A stretch of 35,101 nucleotides of DNA, from NCBI GenBank assembly GCA_947630815.1, contig CANRJD010000013.1, positions 1 through 35,101 of the forward strand, read 5' to 3'. This DNA is from an uncultured Akkermansia sp. Its GTDB lineage: Bacteria; Verrucomicrobiota; Verrucomicrobiia; Verrucomicrobiales; Akkermansiaceae. Both the position numbers and the translations under genes were made by a program. Shown in pieces: positions 6,679 through 16,400 of this stretch (its first letter is position 1; every line of letters begins with the position of its first letter). The notes beneath the pieces are model-generated. The model was not told the origin of the DNA. It did no database searches and saw nothing but the letters and a program-made list of their open reading frames with translations.

Positions 6679-9666
6679 TTATTTGGAAGAGAGACCGCAA
6701 ACGTCGCGTAGATGATCGTCGATAGCGGGAGTGCCAAAGGAGAAATAGTCCGAGATTTCTTCGCCAAAATCTTCACAGGAGTACAGGCAGAGTCCGCGAC
6801 GGATAAGGTCGATCGCCAGCCTTGCGGTTTCTATTCCTCTTTCAATGACCTCCTCCGGTATTTCTTTCTCGGTAAATTGGAAGGTATTATACTCGACATT
6901 TTTGCCGCGAGGAAGATTATAATAAGCAAGTTCCGGTAAGGTGGTACCGAGCTTCTTAAGCTGCCTGAGCGCGTGTGCGTACAGCGGGAGTTGCACTTCT
7001 CCCCAACGTTTTACTGCTCCTCTCCCTCCGAGATATAGAGGGAAATTTTTCATCCTTTCTTTGAATAGATCTTCTTGAGTGGAGACCAAATGCTTATCCT
7101 TCGGCGGCGATCCACTTGTCTTGTAATCGATGATGCGGTAGATTTTTTTGTTGGGATTGTAATCCACGCGGTCGATGGTCATTTTGAGGTGAGCGAGCGA
7201 GCCATCCGGCAGATCAAGATCGGGGTTCACCGACCATTCCAGATGCTTACAGCACCAGCCTTCGTTCAGATCTTTCACGTGGCAGTCAACAAAGAGCCTG
7301 AGGCTCTCGCCCATGGTTTCGCGCTGATTCTGCAGGAAAACGGGCAGCGAGTCCTTTCGATCGGCAGCGTAGGCACCGAATTCCTGCTGCAGGAGTTCCC
7401 GCGCATACTCGTTAATTTCACGGTTTAGACTTTCGAGTTCGCCCCCCGGCGGGAGCTCCGGGTAACGCTCGACCAGTTGTTTGAGGATACGGTGCAGAAT
7501 GGTACCGTAGGTGTTCGCCTGGAGTTCACGTGTACTGTCCTTGTAGGCGTCGGAGGGAGAAATGCCATGGAGCTTTTTTAGCCAGAAGCGCAGGGGACAT
7601 GTTAGGAAATCCTTGATGAGCGAAGGAGAGAAGGGGGTGTCGAGCGAAAACGGATTCGGTTTACCTTGGGCAATCAGCTCAATGCTTTCCATGGGGTATC
7701 CCTCCTCATTCTCTCCCGTCGTCTGCACCGGGGCAGGGGAGGAAGCCGTTTGTCGGAGCAGTCGGAATTGCTCATAGCCTTTCGTTTCTTTAGCTTCCCC
7801 CGGGTCGCTGAAAAGTTTTTGCACGCGCTTGACGAGGTCATCGGTATGATCTTCAGGGAAGCGAAGGAGAAGGGGCGAGGGCGCAATGGGGTCATCCTCC
7901 ATTCCCTGGCGGGCTGTGAGAATGCGCACATTTTCCGCCGCTCCCCGGCTCTTCAGGAGGGCGGTGAGCAGAAAGGCGTCCCGCGCGCTGCGGGAATTTT
8001 GCGTGGGCAGACCCACGAGCTCCTTGAGCTTTTCCGTGAGGAGGCCCGCATTGCCACCCGCCTCCGGCACGCAGCCTTCATGCAGCCCCAGCAGGAGAAG
8101 TCGCTTCCCGCGCGTGTACGGCAGCTCGATCCAGTCAACGGTCTCCACGGTCGGTTCTTCGTTTTCGTCCGGTTGGTCGGGACGACAAGTGGCGTTTTCG
8201 AAACGTTGCTGGAGCATCAGGAGAGTGAGCTCGGGGGTGATGTCGGGCGCGGTGCCCACTTGCGAGGCTTCGCGCAGGGCGGTGGAGATGAGAAGCGTGT
8301 CGGGAGAAGGCTCGGGACAGGAACCCTCGATGATGTCAGCGAGCTCGGTCAGGGCTTCGGGGAGCGTGGAGGAGGCGAGACACTTCTGCGCAAGATCGTA
8401 CAACTGCCGGGCGCGACGGAAGCAGTCCACATTCTTCTTGCGCAGGAGGTCGAGGAATCGCTGAACCGATCCCGGGAGATTCTCCGCAATCACTTCATCA
8501 AGCGTGGCGTCCATCGCTCTCTCGGCGGGAGTGTTGCGGAGAAGGACACCCGTGCGCAGGAGGTCGATGAAGGCAAAAACGTATTCTGAGTCGGCAATGT
8601 CCAGCGAACTTGAACTCTTCTTGGAGAGGGGAAGTTGCTTGGCTGTTTCGACGTAATGGAGCAGCCGCGCCGGAAGCTGCGCGGCATCCATCGTGGTGAG
8701 TTTGCGTCCGGCGCTGAGCTGCAGTCGCCAGCTATTTTCTCCCGCGTGGGCGAATGCCGTGCAGAGGGCGGAAGAGAACGAGGGATCGCACAGCCCAAGT
8801 ACCACCTCATCCGAAGGACATCCCCCGGCTTCTCGGACTGCCCGGGCGCCGAAATCCTGCGCGTCGTCCGCGGGCTTGAGGATGCTCTCCTCCGGGATGT
8901 CGATGGGACGCGCCGACCAGTGTTCGGTGACAGGCATGCCCCAGGCGTCGAAATGGTTTCGCTCCTCCTCCGGCGCGTTCACCCAGACCTTCACGTGTCC
9001 GGGACGCTCTGCCAGCACGTCCTCCAGCGTCTTCCGTAAACGAGCAGACAGCTCCGGCAGGGCGGCGAGGATGATCATGCTTTCCTCTTTTGGACGCGGC
9101 TGCTGGGGCACGGTTTCGCTCGGCGGCGCCAAGCGATCCACTTCCGCACAGAGCTCGCTGAATTCCTTCCAGCGCTCACTTTCCTCGTCCATGAAAGGTT
9201 GATCCGAGGAGGTGTCGCCGGATCTCTGCCCGAGCTTTCGGTAGATTTCTTCCGGCGTTTGAGCTTCCTGTTCCATGAGGGAGCGCATGTGGAGCAGTTG
9301 ATGGGCCGTACCGAGAGCGCGACGGTCGCTCAGCGTCCCCTCCCGTTCGCCAAGCAAGGTTGTGTACGACTGAGGGGACAAATGCTGCAACGCCCTTACC
9401 CACGCGATGATCTGTTCATCCTCCGTGCTTTTTTCCTCCGGAAGCAGACGCCCGGGCTGCACGATGCGCGGCATTAAAACAGGCTTTGCCGCCCGCTCCG
9501 CGATGTACTCCCGCAAACGTCTGGCGCTTGGAGCCGTTAGAGTCACAACGGTAGCACGCCGAAACGCATCGGGATTTTTCCTGTTGAGCTTAAGTAGCCG
9601 GTCTCCTACCAGTTGAACAGCAGGAGCATCCCAACCAAGAAAGGTTAATTCAGGTTCGTAGGACAT
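6679..9666 (-). CDS. addB: PD-(D/E)XK nuclease, AddB-like subunit
   Basis: The 995-residue protein lies directly upstream of the AddA-like gene. The C-terminal third is a RecB-family nuclease: SPSLIKDFLTCPLRFWL (681-697), GTILHRIL (721-728), IDRVDY (831-836), IIDYKTSG (845-852) and QLPLYAHA (892-899). The N-terminal part is a degenerate helicase-like region with no Walker A GKT, as in many AddB proteins. AddB of Bacillus holds an iron-sulphur cluster with four Cys, one before the nuclease and three after it. Here C690 is in the expected first place, but the tail has C960, C964 and C990 instead of the usual CX2CX5C, so the cluster may be altered. It starts the minus-strand repair operon; the promoter would lie in 9667-9800. 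Confident as AddB-like by position and nuclease motifs. Confidence 0.82.
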   Translation of the reverse strand: MSYEPELTFLGWDAPAVQLVGDRLLKLNRKNPDAFRRATVVTLTAPSARRLREYIAERAAKPVLMPRIVQPGRLLPEEKSTEDEQIIAWVRALQHLSPQSYTTLLGEREGTLSDRRALGTAHQLLHMRSLMEQEAQTPEEIYRKLGQRSGDTSSDQPFMDEESERWKEFSELCAEVDRLAPPSETVPQQPRPKEESMIILAALPELSARLRKTLEDVLAERPGHVKVWVNAPEEERNHFDAWGMPVTEHWSARPIDIPEESILKPADDAQDFGARAVREAGGCPSDEVVLGLCDPSFSSALCTAFAHAGENSWRLQLSAGRKLTTMDAAQLPARLLHYVETAKQLPLSKKSSSSLDIADSEYVFAFIDLLRTGVLLRNTPAERAMDATLDEVIAENLPGSVQRFLDLLRKKNVDCFRRARQLYDLAQKCLASSTLPEALTELADIIEGSCPEPSPDTLLISTALREASQVGTAPDITPELTLLMLQQRFENATCRPDQPDENEEPTVETVDWIELPYTRGKRLLLLGLHEGCVPEAGGNAGLLTEKLKELVGLPTQNSRSARDAFLLTALLKSRGAAENVRILTARQGMEDDPIAPSPLLLRFPEDHTDDLVKRVQKLFSDPGEAKETKGYEQFRLLRQTASSPAPVQTTGENEEGYPMESIELIAQGKPNPFSLDTPFSPSLIKDFLTCPLRFWLKKLHGISPSDAYKDSTRELQANTYGTILHRILKQLVERYPELPPGGELESLNREINEYARELLQQEFGAYAADRKDSLPVFLQNQRETMGESLRLFVDCHVKDLNEGWCCKHLEWSVNPDLDLPDGSLAHLKMTIDRVDYNPNKKIYRIIDYKTSGSPPKDKHLVSTQEDLFKERMKNFPLYLGGRGAVKRWGEVQLPLYAHALRQLKKLGTTLPELAYYNLPRGKNVEYNTFQFTEKEIPEEVIERGIETARLAIDLIRRGLCLYSCEDFGEEISDYFSFGTPAIDDHLRDVCGLSSK

Positions 9667-9716
9667 GATCGATAGTTTGTGTGGATTTCTGAAAGTGTTT
9701 TCTTATTTACATTTGT

Positions 9717-9753
9717 TCTCCGAAAATGAGAGGACGTCGAATGCATTCGGAGA
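9717..9753. other. Nested palindromes upstream of addB
   Basis: TCTCCGAA (9717-9724) and TTCGGAGA (9746-9753) are an eight-base inverted repeat, and CGAATGCATTCG (9738-9749) is a perfect 12-base palindrome overlapping its right arm. They sit about 50-90 bases upstream of the addB-like start and could be an operator or alternative hairpins in the leader. The function is unknown. Confidence 0.3.
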
Positions 9754-9892
9754 TGTTAGACGTGGGGATGGCTGGAAAATTGCATGCTAATTCTGACATA
9801 ATCTGACACCAACAAACTATCCACCTCGACACCTCTTGTCAAGTTTCATTCATTTGTTATCTGCAAATTCTGCACGATATAGTTGGAGACTT

Positions 9893-9937
9893 CGTACATC
9901 GTAACCAGGCAAACGAATTTTCTAATGCGTTTTTGCC
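9893..9937 (+). repeat. Dispersed palindromic repeat, copy A
   Basis: Begins with CGTACATCGTA, followed by the imperfect palindrome GGCAAACGAATT-TTCT-AATGCGTTTTTGCC (9908-9937). The same core ATTTTCTAATGCGTTT occurs in front of the lysozyme-like gene (21321-21376). Transcribed to the right it is a hairpin followed by T residues, so it may also end upstream transcription. Confidence 0.55.
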
Positions 9938-9953
9938 GTGGCGGCGTGCATAT

Positions 9954-9986
9954 TTCGCTTGATATTTAAGCGAAATTCGCTATACT
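9954..9986 (+). promoter_or_regulatory. Promoter of asd with overlapping inverted repeat
   Basis: TTGATA (9959-9964) and TATACT (9981-9986) are separated by 16 bases and make a good sigma-70-type promoter, placing the transcript start near 9993, ten bases before the asd ATG. TTCGCTT (9954-9960) and AAGCGAA (9968-9974), a perfect inverted repeat with a seven-base spacer, cover the -35 element and look like a regulator binding site. The rest of 9667-10002 holds the palindromes listed separately and no gene. Confidence 0.55.
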
Positions 9987-10002
9987 TCGCGGCAGTTAAA
10001 AG

Positions 10003-11010
10003 ATGAACGCGCAACCCAGAGTAGCCATTGTGGGCGCCACAGGAGCCGTCGGCGTGGAAATTCAAAAATGTCTCACGACGAAAAACTTTCCTCTGTCGGA
10101 ACTGAAACTGCTCGCTTCGGCGCGTTCGGCCGGTAAGAAAGTGAACTTTCGTGGGGAAGAGCTTGTGGTGGAAGAGCTCACGGAAAAAAGTTTTGATGGA
10201 ATAGATATTGCCCTTTTTTCAGCAGGTGGTGATATTTCGCGAACGTATGCGCCCATCGCGGCCGCAGCAGGTTGTGTTGTGGTGGACAATTCCTCCGCAT
10301 TCCGGCAGGAAGAGGATGTGCCACTTGTCGTGCCGGAAATTAATGGACAAGCAGCTCTACACCACCCCCGTAACATCATCGCCAATCCCAACTGCACCAC
10401 CATCATCACGCTGATGGCTCTCTACCCGCTGCACCTCAAGTTCGGACTAAGAACCATCATTGCCAGCAGCTACCAGGCAGTCTCCGGCAGTGGGCAGCAC
10501 GGCATCTCTGAGCTTGAAAGTCAAGTGCGTGCTCTTGTGAATGGGCAACCTGTGGTATGCAGCACTTACCCGCGGCAAATTGCCTTCAATGTACTGCCGC
10601 AAATTGACAGCTTTACTGACACAGGCTACACCAAGGAAGAGCTTAAGATGCTCAACGAAGGTCGCAAGATCATGGGCCTGCCGACCCTGCAGGTAAGCTG
10701 CACCTGCGTGCGCGTGCCGGTGTACCGCAGTCATTCGATCTCCTGCGTGGCGCAGTTTGAGAAACCGGTGGATGTACCGATGGCGCGCGCCTGCTACGTC
10801 GGCATGCCCGGCGTAGAGCTCATGGATGATCCCGCAAAGGGGATCTGGCCTACTCCGCTGGATTCCACCGATGGCGACACTTGCTACGTGGGGCGTATTC
10901 GCAAGGATTTGGCGCTTGAAAATGCTCTCAGTCTCTGGGTGGTGGGTGACCAAGTGCGCAAAGGCGCTGCACTCAATGCCGTGCAGATAGCAGAACTCCT
11001 CATTCGTTGA
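10003..11010 (+). CDS. asd: Aspartate-semialdehyde dehydrogenase
   Basis: The 335-residue enzyme reduces L-aspartyl-4-phosphate to aspartate semialdehyde with NADPH, the branch point to lysine/diaminopimelate, threonine and methionine. The N-terminal Rossmann motif VGATGAVG (10-17) binds NADP. The catalytic Cys is C131 in ANPNCTT, and SSYQAVSGSGQ in the dimerisation domain and VPVYRSHS near the active-site His are all typical. The length is normal for the family. Its own promoter is visible just upstream. The polyprenyl synthase gene begins four bases after the stop, so the two form an operon although their pathways are unrelated. Confidence 0.96.
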   Translation: MNAQPRVAIVGATGAVGVEIQKCLTTKNFPLSELKLLASARSAGKKVNFRGEELVVEELTEKSFDGIDIALFSAGGDISRTYAPIAAAAGCVVVDNSSAFRQEEDVPLVVPEINGQAALHHPRNIIANPNCTTIITLMALYPLHLKFGLRTIIASSYQAVSGSGQHGISELESQVRALVNGQPVVCSTYPRQIAFNVLPQIDSFTDTGYTKEELKMLNEGRKIMGLPTLQVSCTCVRVPVYRSHSISCVAQFEKPVDVPMARACYVGMPGVELMDDPAKGIWPTPLDSTDGDTCYVGRIRKDLALENALSLWVVGDQVRKGAALNAVQIAELLIR

Positions 11011-11014
11011 CTTT

Positions 11015-11905
11015 ATGTTGAATCTGGACGAACTCATCCACTCCACCACGCAGCTTGTGGAGCAACGCCTTGCTGAGCTCCTGCCGGCGGAAGATGCCGA
11101 GCCCTCTGCCACCCTGCACCGGGCTATGCGCTACAGCATATTCGCCGGCGGCAAGCGCATTCGTCCTCTGCTTTGCCTGGAAGCTGCCAAGGCTTGCGGC
11201 GGCACTCCTCAAACAGCACTGGACGCCGCCTGCGCCCTTGAAACCCTGCACACCTACACACTCATCCACGATGACCTGCCCTGCATGGATAACGATGATC
11301 TGCGGCGCGGCAAACCGACCAATCATAAAATGTTCGGGGAAGGAATAGCGGTGCTGGCAGGAGATGCGCTGCTCACGGAAGTTTTTGCCATGCTAGCGCG
11401 CGTGCCGGAGAATGCACGCTACAGCGTCCGCGACTACGTGGCTGAGCTGGCGCGACTCACCGGCAGTCTCTCGCTGGTGGGAGGACAAGCACTCGATTTG
11501 GAGGGAGAAGGACGTCCCCTCTCCCCACAAGAAATACGCGCGATTCATTTGGGCAAAACTGCCGCGCTCATCGAGGCTGCAGTGCGTCTGGGAGGCATGA
11601 GCGCTGCCTGTTCTGATGAGCAGCTGGATTCTCTTTCCGCCTACGGTCGCAACCTTGGTCTCGCATTCCAACTCATCGATGATGTGCTGGACGTTACCTC
11701 CTCACCGGAGGTGCTCGGCAAAAGCATCGGTAAAGATTCCAAAGCTCAAAAGGCCACACTCTGCGCCCTCTTGGGGGTAGAAAACACTCGCGCCGAAGCT
11801 CGTGCCCGAACCTCAGAGGCCCGCGAGGCGCTCAACAGCTTCTCCACTGAGAAACGTGAATCTCTTTTGTCTATTGCAGACCTTCTCTTGCAGCGCGCAT
11901 ATTAA
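11015..11905 (+). CDS. ispA: Polyprenyl synthetase, probable (2E,6E)-farnesyl diphosphate synthase
   Basis: This 296-residue trans-prenyltransferase condenses isopentenyl diphosphate with allylic diphosphates. The first Asp-rich motif DDLPCMDNDD (86-95), with the two-residue insertion of bacterial type II FPP synthases, the second motif DDVLD (222-226) and the substrate-binding GGKRIRP (45-51) are all present. The Tyr five residues before the first Asp (Y81) limits chain length and argues for C15 rather than longer products. FPP would feed undecaprenyl phosphate and quinone synthesis. The ATG lies four bases beyond the asd stop. Geranylgeranyl diphosphate synthase is the main alternative. Confidence 0.92.
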   Translation: MLNLDELIHSTTQLVEQRLAELLPAEDAEPSATLHRAMRYSIFAGGKRIRPLLCLEAAKACGGTPQTALDAACALETLHTYTLIHDDLPCMDNDDLRRGKPTNHKMFGEGIAVLAGDALLTEVFAMLARVPENARYSVRDYVAELARLTGSLSLVGGQALDLEGEGRPLSPQEIRAIHLGKTAALIEAAVRLGGMSAACSDEQLDSLSAYGRNLGLAFQLIDDVLDVTSSPEVLGKSIGKDSKAQKATLCALLGVENTRAEARARTSEAREALNSFSTEKRESLLSIADLLLQRAY

Positions 11906-11906
11906 G

Positions 11907-11939
11907 AAAAAACGCGCGGCTATCTACCTGCCGCGCGTT
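11907..11939 (-). terminator. Intrinsic terminator of the RND efflux operon
   Basis: AACGCGCGGC (11911-11920) and GCCGCGCGTT (11930-11939) make a perfect ten-pair stem with a nine-base loop. On the minus strand it is followed by six T (11912-11907). It lies between the convergent ends of ispA and the efflux outer-membrane gene and may also stop plus-strand transcription, although less well. Confidence 0.85.
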
Positions 11940-11964
11940 GAAAATGGCTATATCGTCAGGGGGA

Positions 11965-13371
11965 TTATTGCTGCCAACCACCGCCAAGTTGCGTGTAAAG
12001 CGTAGGCACACAGGCAGCGTATTGATAACGATAGGCGGCCAGCTGTTTTTGGGCCGGAAAGAGCAGGAGCTGCGCCTGCAACACTTCGTAATAGGCCGAC
12101 GCGCCCTGTTTGTAACGTGCCATGGAGAGCCGCACACTCTCAGAGTACGCCTGCACCGCCTGCTCTTGACTTTCCATCGCATCCATCAGCTTTTCGCGCG
12201 TGGTGAGTGTTGTTGATATTTCGGCCATCGCATTGAGCACCGTCTGCTCATACTCCGCCTTGGCTGCCAAAAAGGCCTCCCGCTTGGCACGCGTGTTGGC
12301 ACGAAGCTGTCCTCCTTGGAAAAGCGGTCCCGTGAGCGATACGCCTATACCCCAGCCTGTGCGATGAGGGACAATAGCGTGACGCAGATCGGCAGAGGCA
12401 TATCCGCCTGCACCAGTCAAGCTGATGGAAGGGAAATAATTGGCTATAGCCAATCCTATCTCTGCATTTGCAGCACGTAGCTGCTGCTCCTTGGCTCGAA
12501 TATCTGGGCGGCGTGCCAGCACATCCGCCGGTATGCCTGCAGCCACCCTGCTCGCCTCTGCGTAAGCTCGCAGATTTCCGCTGCGGGCGATGTGACCCGG
12601 CATGCGTCCCGCCAGCGCACTGAGCGTATTCTCCAGTTCGGCTATCTGCATTTGCAGCGCCGGTATTTCCGCCTCTGCAGCAGATAATGCCGCCTGTGCA
12701 CTTGCTATTTGCAGCCCGTCACCTACACCCGCTTCCGTCTGATATTGGAAAAGATGCAGAGACTCGCGATAACTCTCCACCGACTCGTGAGCAATACGGA
12801 GTTGCTCGTCCAGCATCATTAGCTGCAAGTAACCGCACGCAACCTGGCGCAGCAGCGAAACACGCAAGTTATTCAATTCCTCTTGGGCAGCCTGAGCACT
12901 TGCCATTGCACTCTCCACTCCCTTACTCGTCTTGCCCCACAAATCCAGCTCCCAAGAAGCAGAGAGAGCCGAAGCCCCCGGGTTGGTGGTTATTCCACCC
13001 GTTTGGGCGATGGCTGCCCCCCCTTGCTGGTTCATCCCTTTGGACGTAGAGGCACTATAACCAAGCCAGGGGAAAAGCGGTGCGCGGGCGATGGTCACGT
13101 ACTGGCGTGCAGCTTGCACATTGTGCTGCAGCGCTACTATGCTGCGGTTCGCATTAAATACATCGGTGAGCAAACTTGTGAGCTTTGCATCTTTGAGCAC
13201 GACCTGCCAAGGCAGGTCAGCCATGTTACCCTCGTGAAAGCTCTTGCCTCGAAACACTGCCGGCACCGCCATCTGCGGCTTTTGCCAAATGGGGCCGAAA
13301 GAGCAGGATGCCGCGCCAAGGGCCACACCCCCCAGCAGCGCAATTGCCATCGTCTTCTTCATAGTTGCCAT
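11965..13371 (-). CDS. RND efflux outer-membrane channel lipoprotein, NodT/OprM family
   Basis: The protein is a TolC-like outer-membrane factor that forms the exit duct of a tripartite efflux pump. It opens with a basic, hydrophobic signal (MATMKKTMAIALLGGVALGAASC); the Cys suggests lipid attachment, although the lipobox (AAS before Cys) is poor. The body has the duplicated pattern of the family, with SWELDLWGK (strand plus helix), LARRPDIRAKEQQLRAANAEIG split over the second repeat, and YFPSISLTGAGG. The start at 13371 is chosen because AAGG lies seven bases upstream; a TTG at 13407 overlaps the pump stop but has less support. It is the last gene of the four-gene operon and ends just before a strong terminator. 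Confidence 0.92.
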   Translation of the reverse strand: MATMKKTMAIALLGGVALGAASCSFGPIWQKPQMAVPAVFRGKSFHEGNMADLPWQVVLKDAKLTSLLTDVFNANRSIVALQHNVQAARQYVTIARAPLFPWLGYSASTSKGMNQQGGAAIAQTGGITTNPGASALSASWELDLWGKTSKGVESAMASAQAAQEELNNLRVSLLRQVACGYLQLMMLDEQLRIAHESVESYRESLHLFQYQTEAGVGDGLQIASAQAALSAAEAEIPALQMQIAELENTLSALAGRMPGHIARSGNLRAYAEASRVAAGIPADVLARRPDIRAKEQQLRAANAEIGLAIANYFPSISLTGAGGYASADLRHAIVPHRTGWGIGVSLTGPLFQGGQLRANTRAKREAFLAAKAEYEQTVLNAMAEISTTLTTREKLMDAMESQEQAVQAYSESVRLSMARYKQGASAYYEVLQAQLLLFPAQKQLAAYRYQYAACVPTLYTQLGGGWQQ

Positions 13372-13403
13372 GATCATACCTTGTCGTTTGAATTGTTGCA
13401 AGC

Positions 13404-16400
13404 TCAATCTTCATCGTTGCCGTGGGCGGCCAAGTACTCGCGTGCTTCCACTTCATCCGGGTCTTCTTTGAGCTCATGTAGTTTGAACTTGAGCCGGAAG
13501 AGGCGCATCACGAACACGTATGAGCAGGGAATCAGGAAAATGCCCACCAACGTGGCCACCGTCATGCCGATGACCACCACAACGCCAATGGAATTGCGCG
13601 CCAATGCGCCCGAGCCGCTGGATAGAATGAGCGGGATACAACCCAAGATAAAGGCGAGCGAGGTCATGAGAATGGGACGCAGTCGCAGGCGTGCCGCAGC
13701 CAACGTGGATTCCATGAGCGTCTTACCACGTTCCATCTCCAAATTGGCAAACTCAACAATCAGAATGGCATTCTTGGCCGCCAACCCCACGAGCATCACC
13801 AGCCCCACCTGCGCGTACAAATTGAGCTCCAGTCCCCAAAACCACAGCCCGGCGTACGCGCCCAACACAGCGATCGGCACCGTCATGAAGACGGATATGG
13901 GCAACGGCCATTTTTCGTAGAGCGCTACCAAGATAAGGAAAGCAAAGAGGCCGGACATGATGAAGATGGTGCCCAGGCCAGTGCTGTTGCGCACCTTGTT
14001 TTCCTGAAAACTCATATCCTGATAATCGAAGCCCACCTTGGAGGGATCCATCGTCTGGGCATACACCTGTTCCATGGCATCCATAAGCTGCTGAGTCGAA
14101 TAACCGGGCTTGGGCATCACGTTAATTTTAGCCGCGTTGTAGCCCTGGTGATGCATCACGAATTCCGTCTCCGCAATATCCTTGACGTTCACCAGCACTG
14201 AGAGCGGCACTCGCTTGCCTTCTGCGTTAGTCACGAAAAAGCCGTCCATTTGATCCAGACTGGTGCGGTCAGCTCCCTGAGCCTGAATGTACACCTGCCA
14301 TTGCTGGCCGAAAGCATTGAAGAAATTGACGAAGGAAGAACCGTAATAGGCTGCCAGCACGCCGTTGGCTGCACTGATGTCCACCTTGTAGTACTGGCAC
14401 TTCTCGCGGTCAAGCTCCAAGTATTTCTGAGGAGTGTCAGCCATCATCATATCCATGCACATGCCGACCTCCGGACGCTGGCGAGCCGCCTGCTCAAAAG
14501 CCTTCACGCGCTCGTAGAGGAAAGGAACGCCCTGCCCTTCCAAATCGGTGAGTACCATCGCCACGCCATTCGCTGTGCCAACGCCGGGGATAGCCGGCGG
14601 TACAAGCACCATAGCTGTGCCATCCAGACCTGCCTGCTGCACTTTAGCCATGAGTCGCTGTTGAATCTGCTGGGCGGTTTCCGGACGCTCGCTCCAATCC
14701 TTGAGTTCTACGAAAGCGATACAGGCGCCCGGTGTTTGCACCATATTCAGAATGTTGATACCCACCACCGAGGTGAGATTCTTCACCACCGAAGGGTCAT
14801 ACAGTGCAGCCTCCAGCTTCTTATCTTGCTCCATGGCCACTTGAAGCGAGGTTTCAGGTTTCATGACAAGCGCTGCCATAAGGAACCCCTGATCCTCGTC
14901 CGGCAAGAAAGCGCCGGGCACACGGTCTGCCACCGGTTTGATGGCGACCCAGAAAAGCACCAATAAAGGCATGGAGATGATGAGCTTGCGCGCCAAACCT
15001 CCGCAAATGCGCGTGTAGATGTTGGCTGTGCCATTGTAGCACTTGTTGAAGAGGCGATGCAGCGGCGCAAAAATGCTCTTGTTCTGCGAACTCGGCTTGA
15101 GAAGCAGAGCGCACAGCGCCGGAGAAAGAGTGAGTGCGTTGAACGCTGATATCAGCATCGAAATTGCAATGGTGATGGCAAACTGCTTGAACAAAGTTCC
15201 TGTAATGCCCCTTAGCATCAGCGAGGGCAAGAACACCGCTGCAAGCACCAGCGCTATGGCGATCACCGGGCCGCTAACCTCCTGCATGGCAGCAAAAGCG
15301 GCCACGCGCGGTTTGAGCCCCTTGTCGATATGATGCTGCACCGCCTCAACCACCACAATGGCATCATCCACAACCAGACCGATTGCAAGCACCATGCCAA
15401 GCAAAGAAATCGTGTTGAGCGTGAACCCGAGCAACGGGAACACGCAAAAGGTTGAAATGAGCGATACCGGCACTGCAATGAGCGGTATGAGCGTAGCACG
15501 CCAATTCTGCAGGAATATGTACACAACCAGCGCGACCAGGATGATGGCTTCGATGAAGGTGTGGCGTATCTCGCTGATGGAATAGCGCACGGAAGTCGTG
15601 GTATCCAGTGCCACGGAACCGCTTATACCTTGAGGCATTGTGGCCGTCTTCTTCTCCAATAGCTTGGTCACACGATCCACGGTGTCGATGGCGTTGGATC
15701 CCGGCGATTGGAAAATGACCACGGAAGCTGCCACTTGCCCATTGCGTCGTCCGGTAGCTGAGTAGTTCTCCGAGCCGAGTTCAATTGTCGAAATATCCTT
15801 CAAATAGACAATTTGGTCAGCCTGCTGGCGCACAATAATCTCCTCAAACTGTCTGGGATCAGTGAGACGTCCCTGGGTACGAACGGTAATGGTTTTCTCC
15901 TGACCGTCAGGTACAGGGTCGGCGCCGATTTTGCCGCCTGGATTGGTCATGTTCTGCTTAGAAATAGCGGCGCGCACTTCATCCAACGAGATATTGAAGT
16001 GGCTCATCTTCACCGTATCCAGCCAAATGCGGATGGCGTAGCGCCCGGCACCGTACACGGCCACCTCGCCCACACCTTCCACTCGCTTGATTTCATCGAC
16101 CAACTTCACCTGCGCATAGTTCGCCAAATCCACGGAATTGTAACTGCCATCCGGCGAGGTTAATCCGTAGAGCATGAGAGGCAAACCCGGCTGCTGGCGT
16201 ATCGTCACGCCGGAATTCATGACCTCGCTTGGCATCTGCGATTGGGCCTGACCGTAGCGCATATTCACGAGCATCTGGTCCAAATCCGTGTCTGAATCCG
16301 GCTCAAAGACAACCATGAGGTTGTACACGCCATTGTTGGACGACACAGAGGTCATGTAATCCATGTGCTGTACGCCGTTCACTTGGCGCTCCAGCGGAGT

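Noticed and set aside
7666..8589. Plus-strand open frame of 307 codons inside the AddB-like gene
   Set aside because: Antisense shadow of the nuclease subunit; no domain or ribosome site.
12883..13920. Plus-strand open frame of 345 codons across the outer-membrane channel and pump genes
   Set aside because: It spans the junction of two well-supported minus-strand genes and has low-complexity composition.
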